From assembly GCA_032622095.1 (NCBI GenBank), contig CP136063.1, positions 73,201,980-73,265,979 on the forward strand: a DNA stretch of 64,000 nucleotides, given 5' to 3'. Under the pieces are notes generated by a model, which saw only the letters and a list, made by a program, of their open reading frames with translations, did not search any database and was not told the origin of the DNA. A program made the position numbers and the translations under genes. This DNA comes from Siphonodentalium dalli. Lineage: Eukaryota; Mollusca; Scaphopoda; Gadilida; Siphonodentaliidae. Below, one piece after another: positions 12,785 through 23,716 of the stretch. Every line of letters starts with the position of its first letter. Positions within the stretch are counted from its first letter, which is position 1.

Positions 12785-12958
12785 ACAGAAGATGTCCGGT
12801 ATTCGATTGATATAGCCATGGCTATCATTGGGTCAACTGCTGTTTCCGTTGGGAACTCAACGAATAATACATCAGAATTACTTAGAACAGAAATATCGTG
12901 CAATAGACAGAATAAATCAAGAGCCGAATGGCCAAGCGAAACTGGCATGTGGGAAATG
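12785..12958 (+). CDS. iGluR exon d: amino-terminal domain
   Basis: The acceptor is CTCATTTCAG and the donor ATG|GTAGGC. There are 58 codons, phase 0 at both ends. The peptide starts TEDVRYSIDIAMAIIGSTAV and contains several NxS/T sites (NSTNNTS), suitable for an extracellular domain. The 'YsiDia.aii' motif corresponds to the 'yaYDav...a.al' helix of glutamate-receptor amino-terminal domains. Confidence 0.72.
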
Positions 12959-15164
12959 GTAGGCGAAAGACGTGGTTTTCATACATCCATTACGAATACT
13001 TAAATATACTCATATCTGTTCAAGGAAGCACTCCCAACAATAAAACAATTTCGTATGAAACATCTGTTCAAGACACGTTTCAATTAGTAATACCAAAAAC
13101 ACACACAAGCGAAACATTGTGTTACACTTAACAGTTTTTTAAAAGTGTTTGTCAATCAACAATGTTGCAAGTTGCTGACGAAAAACAAGAGCCACAATGT
13201 CTGTCCATAATCAAAGAAAAAGAATCGTTTGGTCAACTACGTGTACTTTAGCACGCATTATGTATTATACGATTTTAGAAGCCTTAATATTTGAGACAAG
13301 AGCTTGGATGTCACATGCATGGCACATCCGATTACATAAGGTGTTACACTCTTTTGGAATTGGCTAACTTATTTATAAGAATATTCTTGCCCACTCTGTT
13401 AACTTTATTTTGCACTTGGCATCGGGTACAATTGTTTTCACTTCATGTATTAACGAACATTTCTCACAAAAGAGACAGAAAATAACCCAGCTGCGTAATC
13501 TGCTATTCTTAAATAGAGTTATCGATCATATCCAAGTGAATGCATGGTGTACCCCACTTACAGTATACTCTGTTAAATCCTTGTGTATTACTATTACATA
13601 CCAAAAATTAACCAACACGGGAGCCTACGTACCAACACGGGAGCCTACGTACCCACAGTTTTAAGATGATTGGACTCCACCTCACATAACTGTTTCCATA
13701 TTACGTTTTGTCGGGTATGTGCAGACTGAAATCTAGTCTGAACTGCTCCAAAGACAACATACCAGACTTTAATATAGAATTAAGACTAAGATTCATAATA
13801 TCATTCCCCATCTATTACTTGTGTATTATTGTATGGTATTACCCCACCTCATTCGAAATCACATGTGTTCGTAGCTGCAATATAACATATATACTACGGA
13901 ATGTAGAATTCAATTTATTCACAAAATCCATCTCTGACTGGAATCATCCCATACAAAAAGCACTATGGTTGTATTTAATTATAGCACCAGGTTTTGAAGT
14001 AACTGACGACTTTTGAAGTAAAGCGTTTTCTAAGTGCGTTTTTTCTTCGAAGAAATCTCTATTGACTAAATTATGGAGATACTAAAAAATGAAAACAAAA
14101 TAAAAAATTTAAAGAGCGTTTTAAAGAGCGTTTTTTTCCAGAAGAAGCGATTTATAATGTATATCCCATTGCACCAAGGTTTTTACCAGAGTAATATCTG
14201 TTACAACATGACTCGATCAATAATTTACTAGAGTATGCTCTAATTAAGAGTAAAGTGGGGTACAACATGCCTTTACTTGGACTTTACAAGCGCTTGACGT
14301 GGCTTTTACCAGAGTAGAGCCATAAAAACAATGGTTTTGGCAGTGCAATTTATTACAACATGACTCCACCATGAAGTTACTAGAGCATTTTCTGATTTAC
14401 ATGTGTTTACATGGGTTTTCCCCATGTATGTCCTGTTTCGCCTTCATTTCACGAGAGTAAAGTAGGGTACACCATTCCTTTACTCGGACTTTACAATTGT
14501 GTGTCCTTTTTACATGGACATTACATGGCTCTTACCAGAGTATATCATTATTTACCTGACTTTGACATATTTTACTAGAGTAGAAGCATGTAAACCATGG
14601 TTTACCTAGCTGTCCGAAAAAAATGTTATATATAAAATGCCCTTAACATGTATCCGTTAGTGTCTATATGTACTTGGGTGTGAATATGAATATTTTTCAG
14701 GCCATCTCATTGATCATTTATATAGTGATATTTGTTTTGGGGAAAGCAGGAAGACATCCCAGTATGGCAGGTTACCCCCAGTAATATACTGCATTATTAT
14801 CTTAAAGAATTTACGGTAAAACCTATTTTGATCAACGGAACTTGAGTGGGGTGTAATAAATGCGAGATTAATTCCAGGATTCAACCCAGTGTTTTATCGG
14901 TGTTTTAATATCGTATCCATGTACCGGATTTTCGAAATAGACATAAAGTACAGACTGCTTCACTAAATTGTTAGTTTTCGATCTTACTATCACGAATGTG
15001 CCGCTATGACACGCAGACTCGGTATAATTATACATTTAAAGGAGACATGTTGTTTATCAATTGAATTTAATGTAATAAATGCCGCCATATCCTGAACGTT
15101 GAAGGGCCATTTGTGTCTAGTACTGTCTAGTACTTCAAAGTTTTCGCTTTTATCATTTTGACAG
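12959..15164 (+). other. Intron with short tandem and dispersed repeats
   Basis: A 19-base direct tandem duplication (ACCAACACGGGAGCCTACGT) lies at 13613-13650. From 14170 to 14620 there is a loose array of segments sharing 'ACCAGAGTA', 'ACTAGAGTA' and 'TTTACATGG' motifs, probably a decayed tandem repeat. No exon was recognised; the AG at about 14700 is followed by sequence with no receptor similarity. Confidence 0.45.
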
Positions 15165-15392
15165 TTCTTTCGGAAGTCAAGAGATGCTGTGCCTTTCTTC
15201 GGTTCACGGGGTTATCTCGCTGAATCACAATACAATCTATGCAGTCTATGGGCTGGAATTGCGCCCCGTCGGCACGTTAGAACGTTCGGGCAATGGAATA
15301 ATGTCTCAGGGCTCAAGCTTGCTGGGAATAATGAGTTGCAGAATATCGGGACGGATTTCGGACACCGTACTCTTGTGATTACAACACGCGAG
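15165..15392 (+). CDS. iGluR exon e: end of amino-terminal domain and start of S1
   Basis: The acceptor is TTTTGACAG and the donor GAG|GTAGGT. There are 76 codons, phase 0 at both ends. The first half reads DAVPFFGSRGYLAESQYNL, matching the family's 'v.F.G.tG.i.F...G.R..y'. Then come FGQWNNVSGLKLAG ('vG.Wn...Gl') and RTLVITTRE, the first strand of the ligand-binding domain ('tl.VtT..E.PF'). The exon stops exactly where 'PF' would follow, so the next coding piece must start with the Pro-Phe segment. This is one of the most diagnostic exons of the gene. Confidence 0.85.
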
Positions 15393-16346
15393 GTAGGTGT
15401 TATGCGCCATTAACCATTTCACGGCGAGAGCTGCACTGGTGCAGCATTAACGATCCTGCGCCAGTGCATTCTCTTATTATACGAGTCTCCCATATGGAGC
15501 CTCGTATATATAAGATAATGTACTGGCTTACACGGTCAAGGTAAATATTGTTAGGACAATGTATTGGCACAGGGTTTTCGTAAAATGTCAGGAAGCTCCA
15601 GTCATGGAAGGGTTTAACGTCATCTCCTACATTAGTGGTCTTTTAAACCGGAATCTAATGTGGCGTTTGTTGTCGTTCGGTGGTCAGCTGATTTTCATCT
15701 CTATGGATATTCAGTGAGAAAACACACACTAAAACTTCACAGTGACCCAGAGGACAAAACGCAACCAAACATAATGGTTATGAAGACTTGTCATCGGCTA
15801 TAGCTGAACCTAGTTGTGACAATAACAGATTTAAGCCAACACTCGATTGATAGGCAGGCACTCAATCGATATTATTTGCAGTTTCGCCCATTGAACAAAT
15901 TGCATAACATATCTGCGGTTCAGAAAGGGCGGAGTTGTCATATTATGTTTGGTCTACATTGAAAATGACGTTGTTTAAAATTGTACTCAACGAGTTGAGT
16001 AAAGTTTTTACTCAACACTGAAAGTGAGATCATTCAACAACCGATTGATTTTGCTCAGCACTTGACTGAAAACTGCAGCTATCTTAGTTCAGTTAAGACA
16101 AGAGTTGGCTAGGATTATTTGTTGGAAGAATTCTCGAAACTGAACATGTATCAGCTACCGGATTGGAAATATCGGGAAAATTATCCGATAATGGTCTGTT
16201 GAAAAATATTAAATTATTCTGTGATATAATTCGATTCATGAATATGTGGTTCAAATGTCTGGATACTTTGTGGTGTCCATGAAATTAGAACCTCGGCTGC
16301 AAAGTGTGTATTCTATTTTGAGGTGATGAACTTATTAAGTTCTGAA
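15393..16346 (+). other. Intron with left part of an old inverted-repeat element
   Basis: From about 15975 the sequence has repeated ACTCAAC/GTTGAGT motifs. Similar motifs in inverted order lie at 16500-16560, which suggests an older foldback element of about 585 bp (15975-16560). Its right part lies inside the 1.4-kb duplicated block that starts at 16347. A small hairpin GCACTGGTGCAG is seen near 15433. No missing receptor exon was found here. Confidence 0.45.
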
Positions 16347-17746
16347 ATACCTATCGGCCATTTCCTCCTCTCAATTTTGAATTTATAGATCACATCTCGA
16401 AATGACTATCATTATAGACGCACATTGTTTTAAATTGAGTTATTGCTCCAAGAACTTTTAATGAAAGTGCTGATTAAATCCGAAATATATATCCTGATTT
16501 ATCATTGTTGAATACTCGTTAATCAACCGCTCAACAAATTATCGCTCAAAGTGTTGAGTAGACATTTTATAAGATTTGCATTGTATAAGTATAAATAAAT
16601 ATTTTCACGAGAACGGGTTGCATATACATCTTGTGCTCTAACTACTCTGTAATACTCTATATATCGATGAACAGAAAATAAATTGAAAATAAATTGAATT
16701 GATTGTATAGCTTGACGATATATGAACTCTCTACTGCTACAATACCAGGTATGGCTGGGCGTACATGCAGGCGAAACATAATATGACGAGTCAGTCAGCA
16801 CGTGTTACATTGACCTGAGGATATGGGTTAGATCGTAGTCAACTGCGTTCCTACATCTCTCCAAGACGAGTAGTTGGGTTACTCCGACTAAATAAATCGA
16901 CTAGCCACGTCTCTTCACAGTATTTCGGATAACATCTAAATGTTGTATCATTTTTCTGCCGTGTGTAGTTCTGAGTTCGGTTTGTGCATGTATAATGTTT
17001 CTGTAGTCTCATGTTGCTTAGAATTTCGTCTTCATGATTGTTGAATGTTGAATATAGTACTGTTCACGTGTTGTCTAGCTGTCGGAGTGTATCGAGATGC
17101 AGTTGCTAAATTCCAATTATGTACTTGCCTTCGACCCGTCCTTAATTTAAATGGCAGTCCGCATTTACAGTTAACAGAAATTTTGAATCGACGTGCACGT
17201 GTAGGACAAAAAGTGAACCATGATCCAAGCCGAATTTACAGGTCGATGACTCGTGCGATACGGCCGCCTTTGAACCACAAGGACTCTTACATAACTCACA
17301 ATGATGGCAACCTATTGTTCAAATGTATCACTTAATATTTTGTCTTGTCGGTTGTTGGAAGACGGACGTTAATTTGGCCACATCACATTGTGTATATTGG
17401 TTGTATTATATATTTAGATGGTTAAATACCGGATCCGGATGGCTATGTAACATACATGCAACAATATGGATTCATTATCCACCGAATTATTAACTTATCT
17501 CACTCTTACGTATACGAACGAATGAACGAACGAACGACTATTTTATTATAGTGACATGTGTGTATAAACATATCACATACTGTGATAAGAAAGTCAAGTA
17601 ACAAAATAGGAACACACCCGGCCAATAAGGCATATAAGTCACTTTAAACAAAATAATAAAGTAAATCATTGTGCACATTCATGGAATAGAAAACGTTTTG
17701 CTAATACGATGTTGTCTTTTTTGTATAAGCGCTGTACTTGCTGACT
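16347..17746. repeat. 1.4-kb direct repeat, left copy (flanks the LINE)
   Basis: This block is repeated almost base for base at 23717-24150 plus 26011-26974, on the other side of the LINE. Scattered single-base differences (for example ATATATATCC/ATAGATATCC and CGGGTTGC/CGGGCTGC) suggest roughly 1% divergence by eye. The block ends with an AACGAACGAACGA-rich tract and 'TGTACTTGCTGACT'. Its middle part (16840-17070) is loosely similar to 59740-59900 ('GATTGTTGAATGTTGAAT'). Confidence 0.9.
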
Positions 17747-18369
17747 GACTTCCGGTGTAAACAAGAAATGTCAAATTGTTTCTGTCTTCAAGTTATGCGT
17801 GTTTTCTCGAAAATCGGATAAGGTATCGATGTTTGAATATGATCTAGTGTTTGCGGAATTTCTCCGGTACAAGATGGTGACAAGATCAAGATTCGCTTGA
17901 CCGGGATGTTTGGGCTGTGCCGGTATGATGTTTCGTCATTTCAATATTATCATAATCATTCTTAATTGTATAGCCACCATTGCCCCGTATCCAAATTGGC
18001 CAATGAACTGTACTCACGAGTACGTTGTCAGTACAGAAATTCTCGTCGTGTGAAATGGTCACGCTTGATCAGCTGTTTATTGGATTCCCCGTTGACATTC
18101 AATAACCAGCGGTAGTGAAAATTCGACAAATGACAATGGGTGATTCAAGCCGACAACGGTCACTAGCGATGTGTTTATCGGTGTGGTACGATAGCATTGA
18201 GTCACAGCAATACACCTGTAAACAAGAGGACTCTACTAAAATAACCGATAATCTGCAAGCTGTGTTACTGTTCATAAACTCAACAACGCAAGATGTGTTT
18301 ACGTCCACAATAATATAATTTGTTGGCAACCAAGATAAACTTTTAGATACTCTCCACGACAACGTATTC

Positions 18370-19722
18370 ATGCATGCAACACTTGACGATAGCTTTCCAT
18401 ATGACTCTTCCTCGTCAATGAAACAACGTGTTGTTCGCAGTTTAACCGGTGATCATATTATTGACAAAAACAGTCGTAATATGCGAATGGCAGTGGATAT
18501 ATACAAACTAATGAAATTTGTGGTCGATAAGGATGGGGATAGCATCAATGACGTTATAAGTAAAGGTGTTAGAAATAAAAGTGTTAGCCGTCCTTCAATA
18601 TCAAGCATGCCGGTAATCGACGACGACCAGGCAATCTCCAAAGTGAACGTCAACAACTCGATTGTTAAAATCCTCCGAGATATATCTCTGATAAAAACGG
18701 AAAATGAAAAATTCCATAAAGACTTCTCCGAACGTATTCCGAAGTTGGATTCAACAATAGCTCAAATGGAAGCCCGATTAGATAAAATTGATGAAAAACT
18801 ATGTATTGTAAAAGATGTGAACCAACTCAAAAAAGATGTTGCTAATGTAAATACTAAAATAAAAACAATGGATGAAGACTTAGAAAGTGTGAAATTAACA
18901 ATGGAAAGAATACAAGATGAAAAATACTCTGGTGTGAAAAGATTAAAAAGTGAAATTGTTGGCGTCAAATCGGATGTGGGTACCATAGTAAATGGGTTGG
19001 AGGAGTTTAGTCGTAAACAAAAAAGCTTTGAAGGACAACTATCAACATTAAAGGATTTAGTAAATAAAAAGCATGTTCAACCAACACACTCCTGTGATAA
19101 GCTAATGAATGAAACAATTAAAAATAACGTGAATATAATGAAAGATGAATTCCGGAACTTCACCACAAGCGTGACCAATAACCTCCAAGTATTTGTGGAA
19201 TGTGTGAGCGTTTCAATGGACAATGTATCCAAAACTCAACGCGACATATCAGACACACTCAATAAAATGATGGATGCATTCCTTGCTTATGATGATACAT
19301 GTGACCGCTCTCAGGCCAGTGGTGAAGCTTCAGTGGATTATTCACATTCCAGTGCCCCAAATGATGTATCATATGAATCCAGAGTTCCATCCTATGAAGA
19401 TAATCGCAGACATAACGTCTCAAACAACACAAGAAGCCCGCGATATTCGGACAATGAACCTGATGACTATTACTTTAACAAGCAAGATGGCCCGATTAAA
19501 ACATCACAGGTATTTCTTGGTGGTTTCTCCAACCGAGTGACAATTCACGACATCAAGAAACACTTACTGTACGAAAACGTACGTTTCACTGTTATCCGGA
19601 TGTTAAGAGGAAACACGGCTCGTATCAACATTTGTGACGATGATCTGGACAACGTTCCCACATCTAAATTCTGGCCAAAAGGCGCAATCTGCAGAATGTG
19701 GGTCCATAAAAATCGTGACTAG
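18370..19722 (+). CDS. LINE ORF1 protein, coiled coil with C-terminal RRM-like segment
   Basis: An intact 450-residue ORF. Residues 95-235 are rich in Lys, Glu, Leu, Ile and Val in heptad-like order (for example MEARLDKIDEKL and LKKDVANVNTKIKTMDEDLE), a long coiled coil as in many ORF1p trimers. Residues 300-380 are Ser/Asp/Asn-rich and probably disordered. The last 70 residues (SQVFLGGFSNRVTIHDIKKH onward, with FWPKGAICRMWV near the end) resemble the RNA-binding C-terminal fold found in ORF1 proteins of several animal LINEs. No CCHC knuckle is present. Expected role: binding the element RNA into a ribonucleoprotein particle. The ATG at 18370 is the first in the open frame. Confidence 0.82.
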   Translation: MHATLDDSFPYDSSSSMKQRVVRSLTGDHIIDKNSRNMRMAVDIYKLMKFVVDKDGDSINDVISKGVRNKSVSRPSISSMPVIDDDQAISKVNVNNSIVKILRDISLIKTENEKFHKDFSERIPKLDSTIAQMEARLDKIDEKLCIVKDVNQLKKDVANVNTKIKTMDEDLESVKLTMERIQDEKYSGVKRLKSEIVGVKSDVGTIVNGLEEFSRKQKSFEGQLSTLKDLVNKKHVQPTHSCDKLMNETIKNNVNIMKDEFRNFTTSVTNNLQVFVECVSVSMDNVSKTQRDISDTLNKMMDAFLAYDDTCDRSQASGEASVDYSHSSAPNDVSYESRVPSYEDNRRHNVSNNTRSPRYSDNEPDDYYFNKQDGPIKTSQVFLGGFSNRVTIHDIKKHLLYENVRFTVIRMLRGNTARINICDDDLDNVPTSKFWPKGAICRMWVHKNRD

Positions 19723-19775
19723 TCAATGCATGTATGCATATATGATTCTGTTCACTTATTTATGTTGTATTTACA

Positions 19776-22700
19776 TTGCATATACATGATTCAACAATGC
19801 GTTGTACGACTTTGCTGTTGACATTAATATGTCTAATTACAAGTGTAAATGTAACAACTAATAGTGTCACATTAACAGTAGTTGAATGCAAACGCGTGAT
19901 GGAATCTCATAAATTAAACTTACTCAACTGGAACTGTACAGGTATCACATCTTCGGGTCATTACTTGGCATCATTGCTCAAGAATGGTGCTTATGATATT
20001 GTAGGCTTAAGTGAGCATTGGCTTTATCAATGCGATCTTGATTTCCTCGGTTCGCTTAACAAGGACTATGAGTATCATGCCGTATGCGATTCTCGCCAAA
20101 ATATTCATAACAAGAGAGGTAGACCTAGTGGTGGTGTTGCCTTGCTATGGCATAAGAATTTTTCAAATCGTATATGTCCGCTTGCAATTAATGACGATCG
20201 TATTATAGGGATACAAATTAGGATGACGGATGCAAGTTTTATACATCTCCTCCAAGTATATCTACCATCTACAAACTATACCATAGAATATTACGAAGAG
20301 TATGCGAAAAAGCTTGGTAACCTATGTGACACCTACAAATCACATGGTAACGTAATCGTAATGGGAGACACAAACGGACAATTTGACAAATCTGATGAAC
20401 GAAATATGATATTCAAGAAAATGGTTAAGCGAATCGAGATGGTATCTGTGAATTATGAATTCTGTGACGATGATCCTCTATCTACATGCATTCCTTTCGG
20501 TGATTACTGCCAATTACACGAAGGAACAATTGTCGATCACATTTTTATTCCATCCACATTTATTCCATTTATTCATGAGGTACATATTTTAGACGATGAC
20601 GCCATTAACGTATCTAATCATAGACCTATTACATTACATTTGAAGTTTCAGCTACGCAGTCAATCTGCATGTACAGCCGAAAGAGAAACAGACAAAACCA
20701 TAAATTGGCGTAAAGTTAAATCTGAACCAGAAATTCTCGAACTTTACAAACAAAGTCTTGATGTTGAACTAACAGCACACACAATCATCTACGCTGATGA
20801 TTCAGACATATCTGAAGTTTACCAGTCAATTGCACATGTAATATCAAAAGTATCTGAATCATGTTTACCAAAAAAGTCATATAATAAACGCCTGAAACCA
20901 TATTGGGGAGATTGTTTGAAAAATAAGCATAAATATATGCGTGATCTCCGTAAATAATGGATACGTGAAGGTCGACCTCGAGCAAGTACACAATGTAATA
21001 GTTACACTCAATATAAATTAGCGAAACGTGATTTCCGTAGAGAGTACAGAAAAGCGTCCGAAAATTATATATCCGAACTAAATAATGAAATTGACGAACG
21101 CGCTCAGATCGATCAGAATTACCTATTTCGCGTGATACATGTAAAGCGACAGAGAAATCATATCGATAAAAATGCATTCTTTTGTTATGAGGGGAAGGTT
21201 CTACGGAATGATCTTGATGTTGTGGAAGGCTGGGCATCGTATTTTGAAAATCTGTACTCACCGCTATACCAATCAGACTGTGATTTCAATCACTTCCACT
21301 GTGTTAATGACTTTATTGCACGTACAATGGCAAGTAAACAAAGCAGTGATATTGACAATCGCATAATTTGTCCTGTATCAACTGATGAACTGAATCAAAT
21401 ATATCGGGGTCTAAGTACGGGGAAAGCGGCGGGATGGGACGGGATATCCAATGAACACTTATTATACGGAAGTAACACATTGACGCTGGCGATTTCTAAA
21501 CTCTTAACTAATGTAATTAATACACAGAAGATCCCGAGCCAAATGAAACGCGGTATAATCGTTACATTATTTAAAGGTGGCAAAAAACCCAGGACAGATT
21601 TTGATAGCTATAGGGCTATAACGTTGATGCCTGTGTTATACAAGTTGCTTGAAAAAGTTATACAAACTCGATTGGAATCTTATGCACCCAAATTAATACA
21701 AGTGCACCCGCTTCAACATGGCTTCCAAAAAGGTATAAGCGCAACCATGACATCTTACGTAATGAAGGAATGTATTGACTATGCGTCCGCTAGTAAACAA
21801 AAATTATACAGCTTATTTTTAGATGTCTGGAAGGCATTCGATACCGTCTGGATTAACGGATTGTTATATAAATTAGATAAACGCGGTTTTAAAGGAAATT
21901 TGTTTTGTCTCATTAATGAATTGTTGACAAATGTTACATGTTCTATTCGTTATAACAATTCCTTATCTAGGTGGTTTGACGTTCGTCAAGGGGCTCGTCA
22001 GGGAAGTATTCTCTCCCCATTTTACTACATGGTCTATGTTGACGAGTTGATATGCACTCTCGCAAATTCCCCGTATGGCCTACAAATGCTCGGAGTAAAT
22101 TGCACATGTCCAACACATGCTGATGACATGGTTTTATTATCACTCAATAGTGTCGGATTATCAGCTCTTATTGATATGTGTTTTGAATACAGCAAAAAGT
22201 GGCGATATAAGTATAACTCTAATAAATGCTCGGTAATAGTATTCAACGAAACAAAATCAGAGTTCTCTCGTCAATATCGCGTCTGGAACTTAGGGACATA
22301 TACTCTACAAGAATGTTCAGAAGTTACCCATCTTGGTATTCCTCTCGATAAATACGATTTTAATTCTGTCTTCATTGATCGGATATGTGATAAAACCCGA
22401 AGTACATTCATGATGCTAACGAACGCGGGAATATACCCCGGTGGCATTACACCAAAAAGTTGTTCGTTGATTTATTATTCGGTGGTCATTCCAAAAGGTT
22501 TATACGGATCTGAACTTTTATGGTGTGTGAATAAAACTCTATGCGACCGTCTCGAAAGAATGCACCGTTTCTGTCTAAATTATTATCAGGGTCTTCATAA
22601 TCGCACAAAAACAGTTATAGCTCAAGGATTAGTCGGTATGTCGTCAATGGTATCATTAATAGAAAAACGTAAACTGTCATTTATTGGTTCAATGTGCAAT

Positions 22701-23405
22701 CTTTCGTCGAACAAAACCGCCAAAGATGTATTTATTACACGGTTATACCAGTATCTAATGTTTCCTACAGCTTCAAATTCTAATTTCATGGTTGATATTA
22801 TTTGTACATTGGACAAATATGGAATGACCGAATATTTCGAGAAATACTTATTAAATGTGACCTTTCCAAACAAATTATCATGGAAAAATATGACGAAGAC
22901 CTCATGGTTAAATATAAATAGAGATGAATGGGAATGTAGCAAAGGCGATGATACTCGATTAAACCGTTTCTCGGTACTCCAGCCTAAATTATGTATGTCT
23001 AGGCTATGGGAAAACTGTTACATATATCCTAAGCATAAAGATTCTCATGTCCTTGTTGCACGTCTTATTTCCATTCTTGAAACGGACGAACAATCGTGCG
23101 CATTGTGTGATAGAAAACACAATGATCTGGTCAGACATGCATTAATCGAGTGTGTCTCAATATGTGATAACCGTAATATTTTTGAATTTGACTTATTAAA
23201 CGAATTTCATGTAGACGTATACATGCAATATGATAGTTTGAATGCGGAATCCAAAACGCGAGTTCTATTATCCGGAATAGCTGAACTCGACCATTGTATA
23301 CGCGAAATAGATAATGAACTGATCGATTTTTTCGTTACGAAATCAGCTTCCCTCTGGAAAGCATATGTTGATAGCATATCATCACTAATGCATGTACCTC
23401 CATAG
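19776..23405 (+). pseudogene. LINE ORF2 (endonuclease-reverse transcriptase), one nonsense codon
   Basis: One frame runs from 19776 to 23405 (about 1,209 codons) with a single TAA at 20955-20957. The 58 codons between that stop and the ATG at 21132 are open. The N-terminal APE-type endonuclease shows LLNWNCTG, SEHW, VMGDTNGQ and SNHRPI, i.e. the usual catalytic Asn, Glu, Asp and His positions. The reverse transcriptase shows KAAGWDGIS, SYRAITL, FLDVWKAFDTV and HADDMVLLS at 22116-22142 (HADD in place of the common YADD). Near the C-terminus a C-x2-C-x9-H-x4-C knuckle starts at CALCDRKHNDLVRHALIEC. The likely original start is either 19776 or the internal Met (MESHKLNLL). The stop falls between the endonuclease and RT, so a retrotransposition-competent protein is not expected without readthrough. 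Confidence 0.9.
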
Positions 23406-23701
23406 TTCTGTATTAAAATGATATATACGTACGCGTAACATACGAGTGCATATCTATAGCTCTATGACTGTATATCATATGTGTACTTGCAATGTATAAT
23501 GAACATGTAGACGCATACATGTATTATGCAACCACAATCAATTGTATATAGCTGGTATTCGTCGCGAATTATACTCAAACCATTTTCGATATATTGTTTC
23601 AACACGCACATTATGCCAATGAATATGTTTAATGTATAATTATGTTAATTATGTAATAATGTGTATGTGATTTTGTACACTATATCTTCGTTTACGGAGG
23701 A

Positions 23702-23707
23702 AATAAA
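23702..23707 (+). promoter_or_regulatory. Polyadenylation signal of the LINE
   Basis: AATAAA lies 10 bases before the end of the element and is followed by a short TA-rich tail, as expected for a LINE 3' end. Confidence 0.6.
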
Positions 23708-23716
23708 GTCATATAT

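Larger units (their letters stand above)
17747..23716 (+). mobile_element. Non-LTR retrotransposon (LINE), near full length
   Basis: The element is bounded by the two 1.4-kb direct repeats. It has a 5' leader of about 620 bases, ORF1 (18370-19722), a 53-base spacer, ORF2 with endonuclease and reverse transcriptase (19776-23405, one in-frame stop), and a 3' region ending in AATAAAG and a TA-rich tail at about 23702-23716. The layout is that of APE-type LINEs. The C-terminal C-x2-C-x9-H-x4-C knuckle fits I-, L1/Tx1- or CR1-like groups, but the clade cannot be fixed by eye. It is in the same orientation as the receptor gene. Confidence 0.88.

Noticed and set aside
14700-14790. Hydrophobic stretch AISLIIYIVIFVLG after TTTTTCAG as a transmembrane exon
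   Set aside because: It lies before S1 in gene order, where no membrane segment is expected, and has no suitable donor or family pattern.
17045-17335. 96-codon ORF in the left 1.4-kb repeat
   Set aside because: The right copy has an indel and different frame at the same place, and no family similarity is seen.
19776-23405. Two separate genes for endonuclease and reverse transcriptase
   Set aside because: Both are in the same frame with a single stop between and open codons on both sides, so they are one interrupted ORF2.
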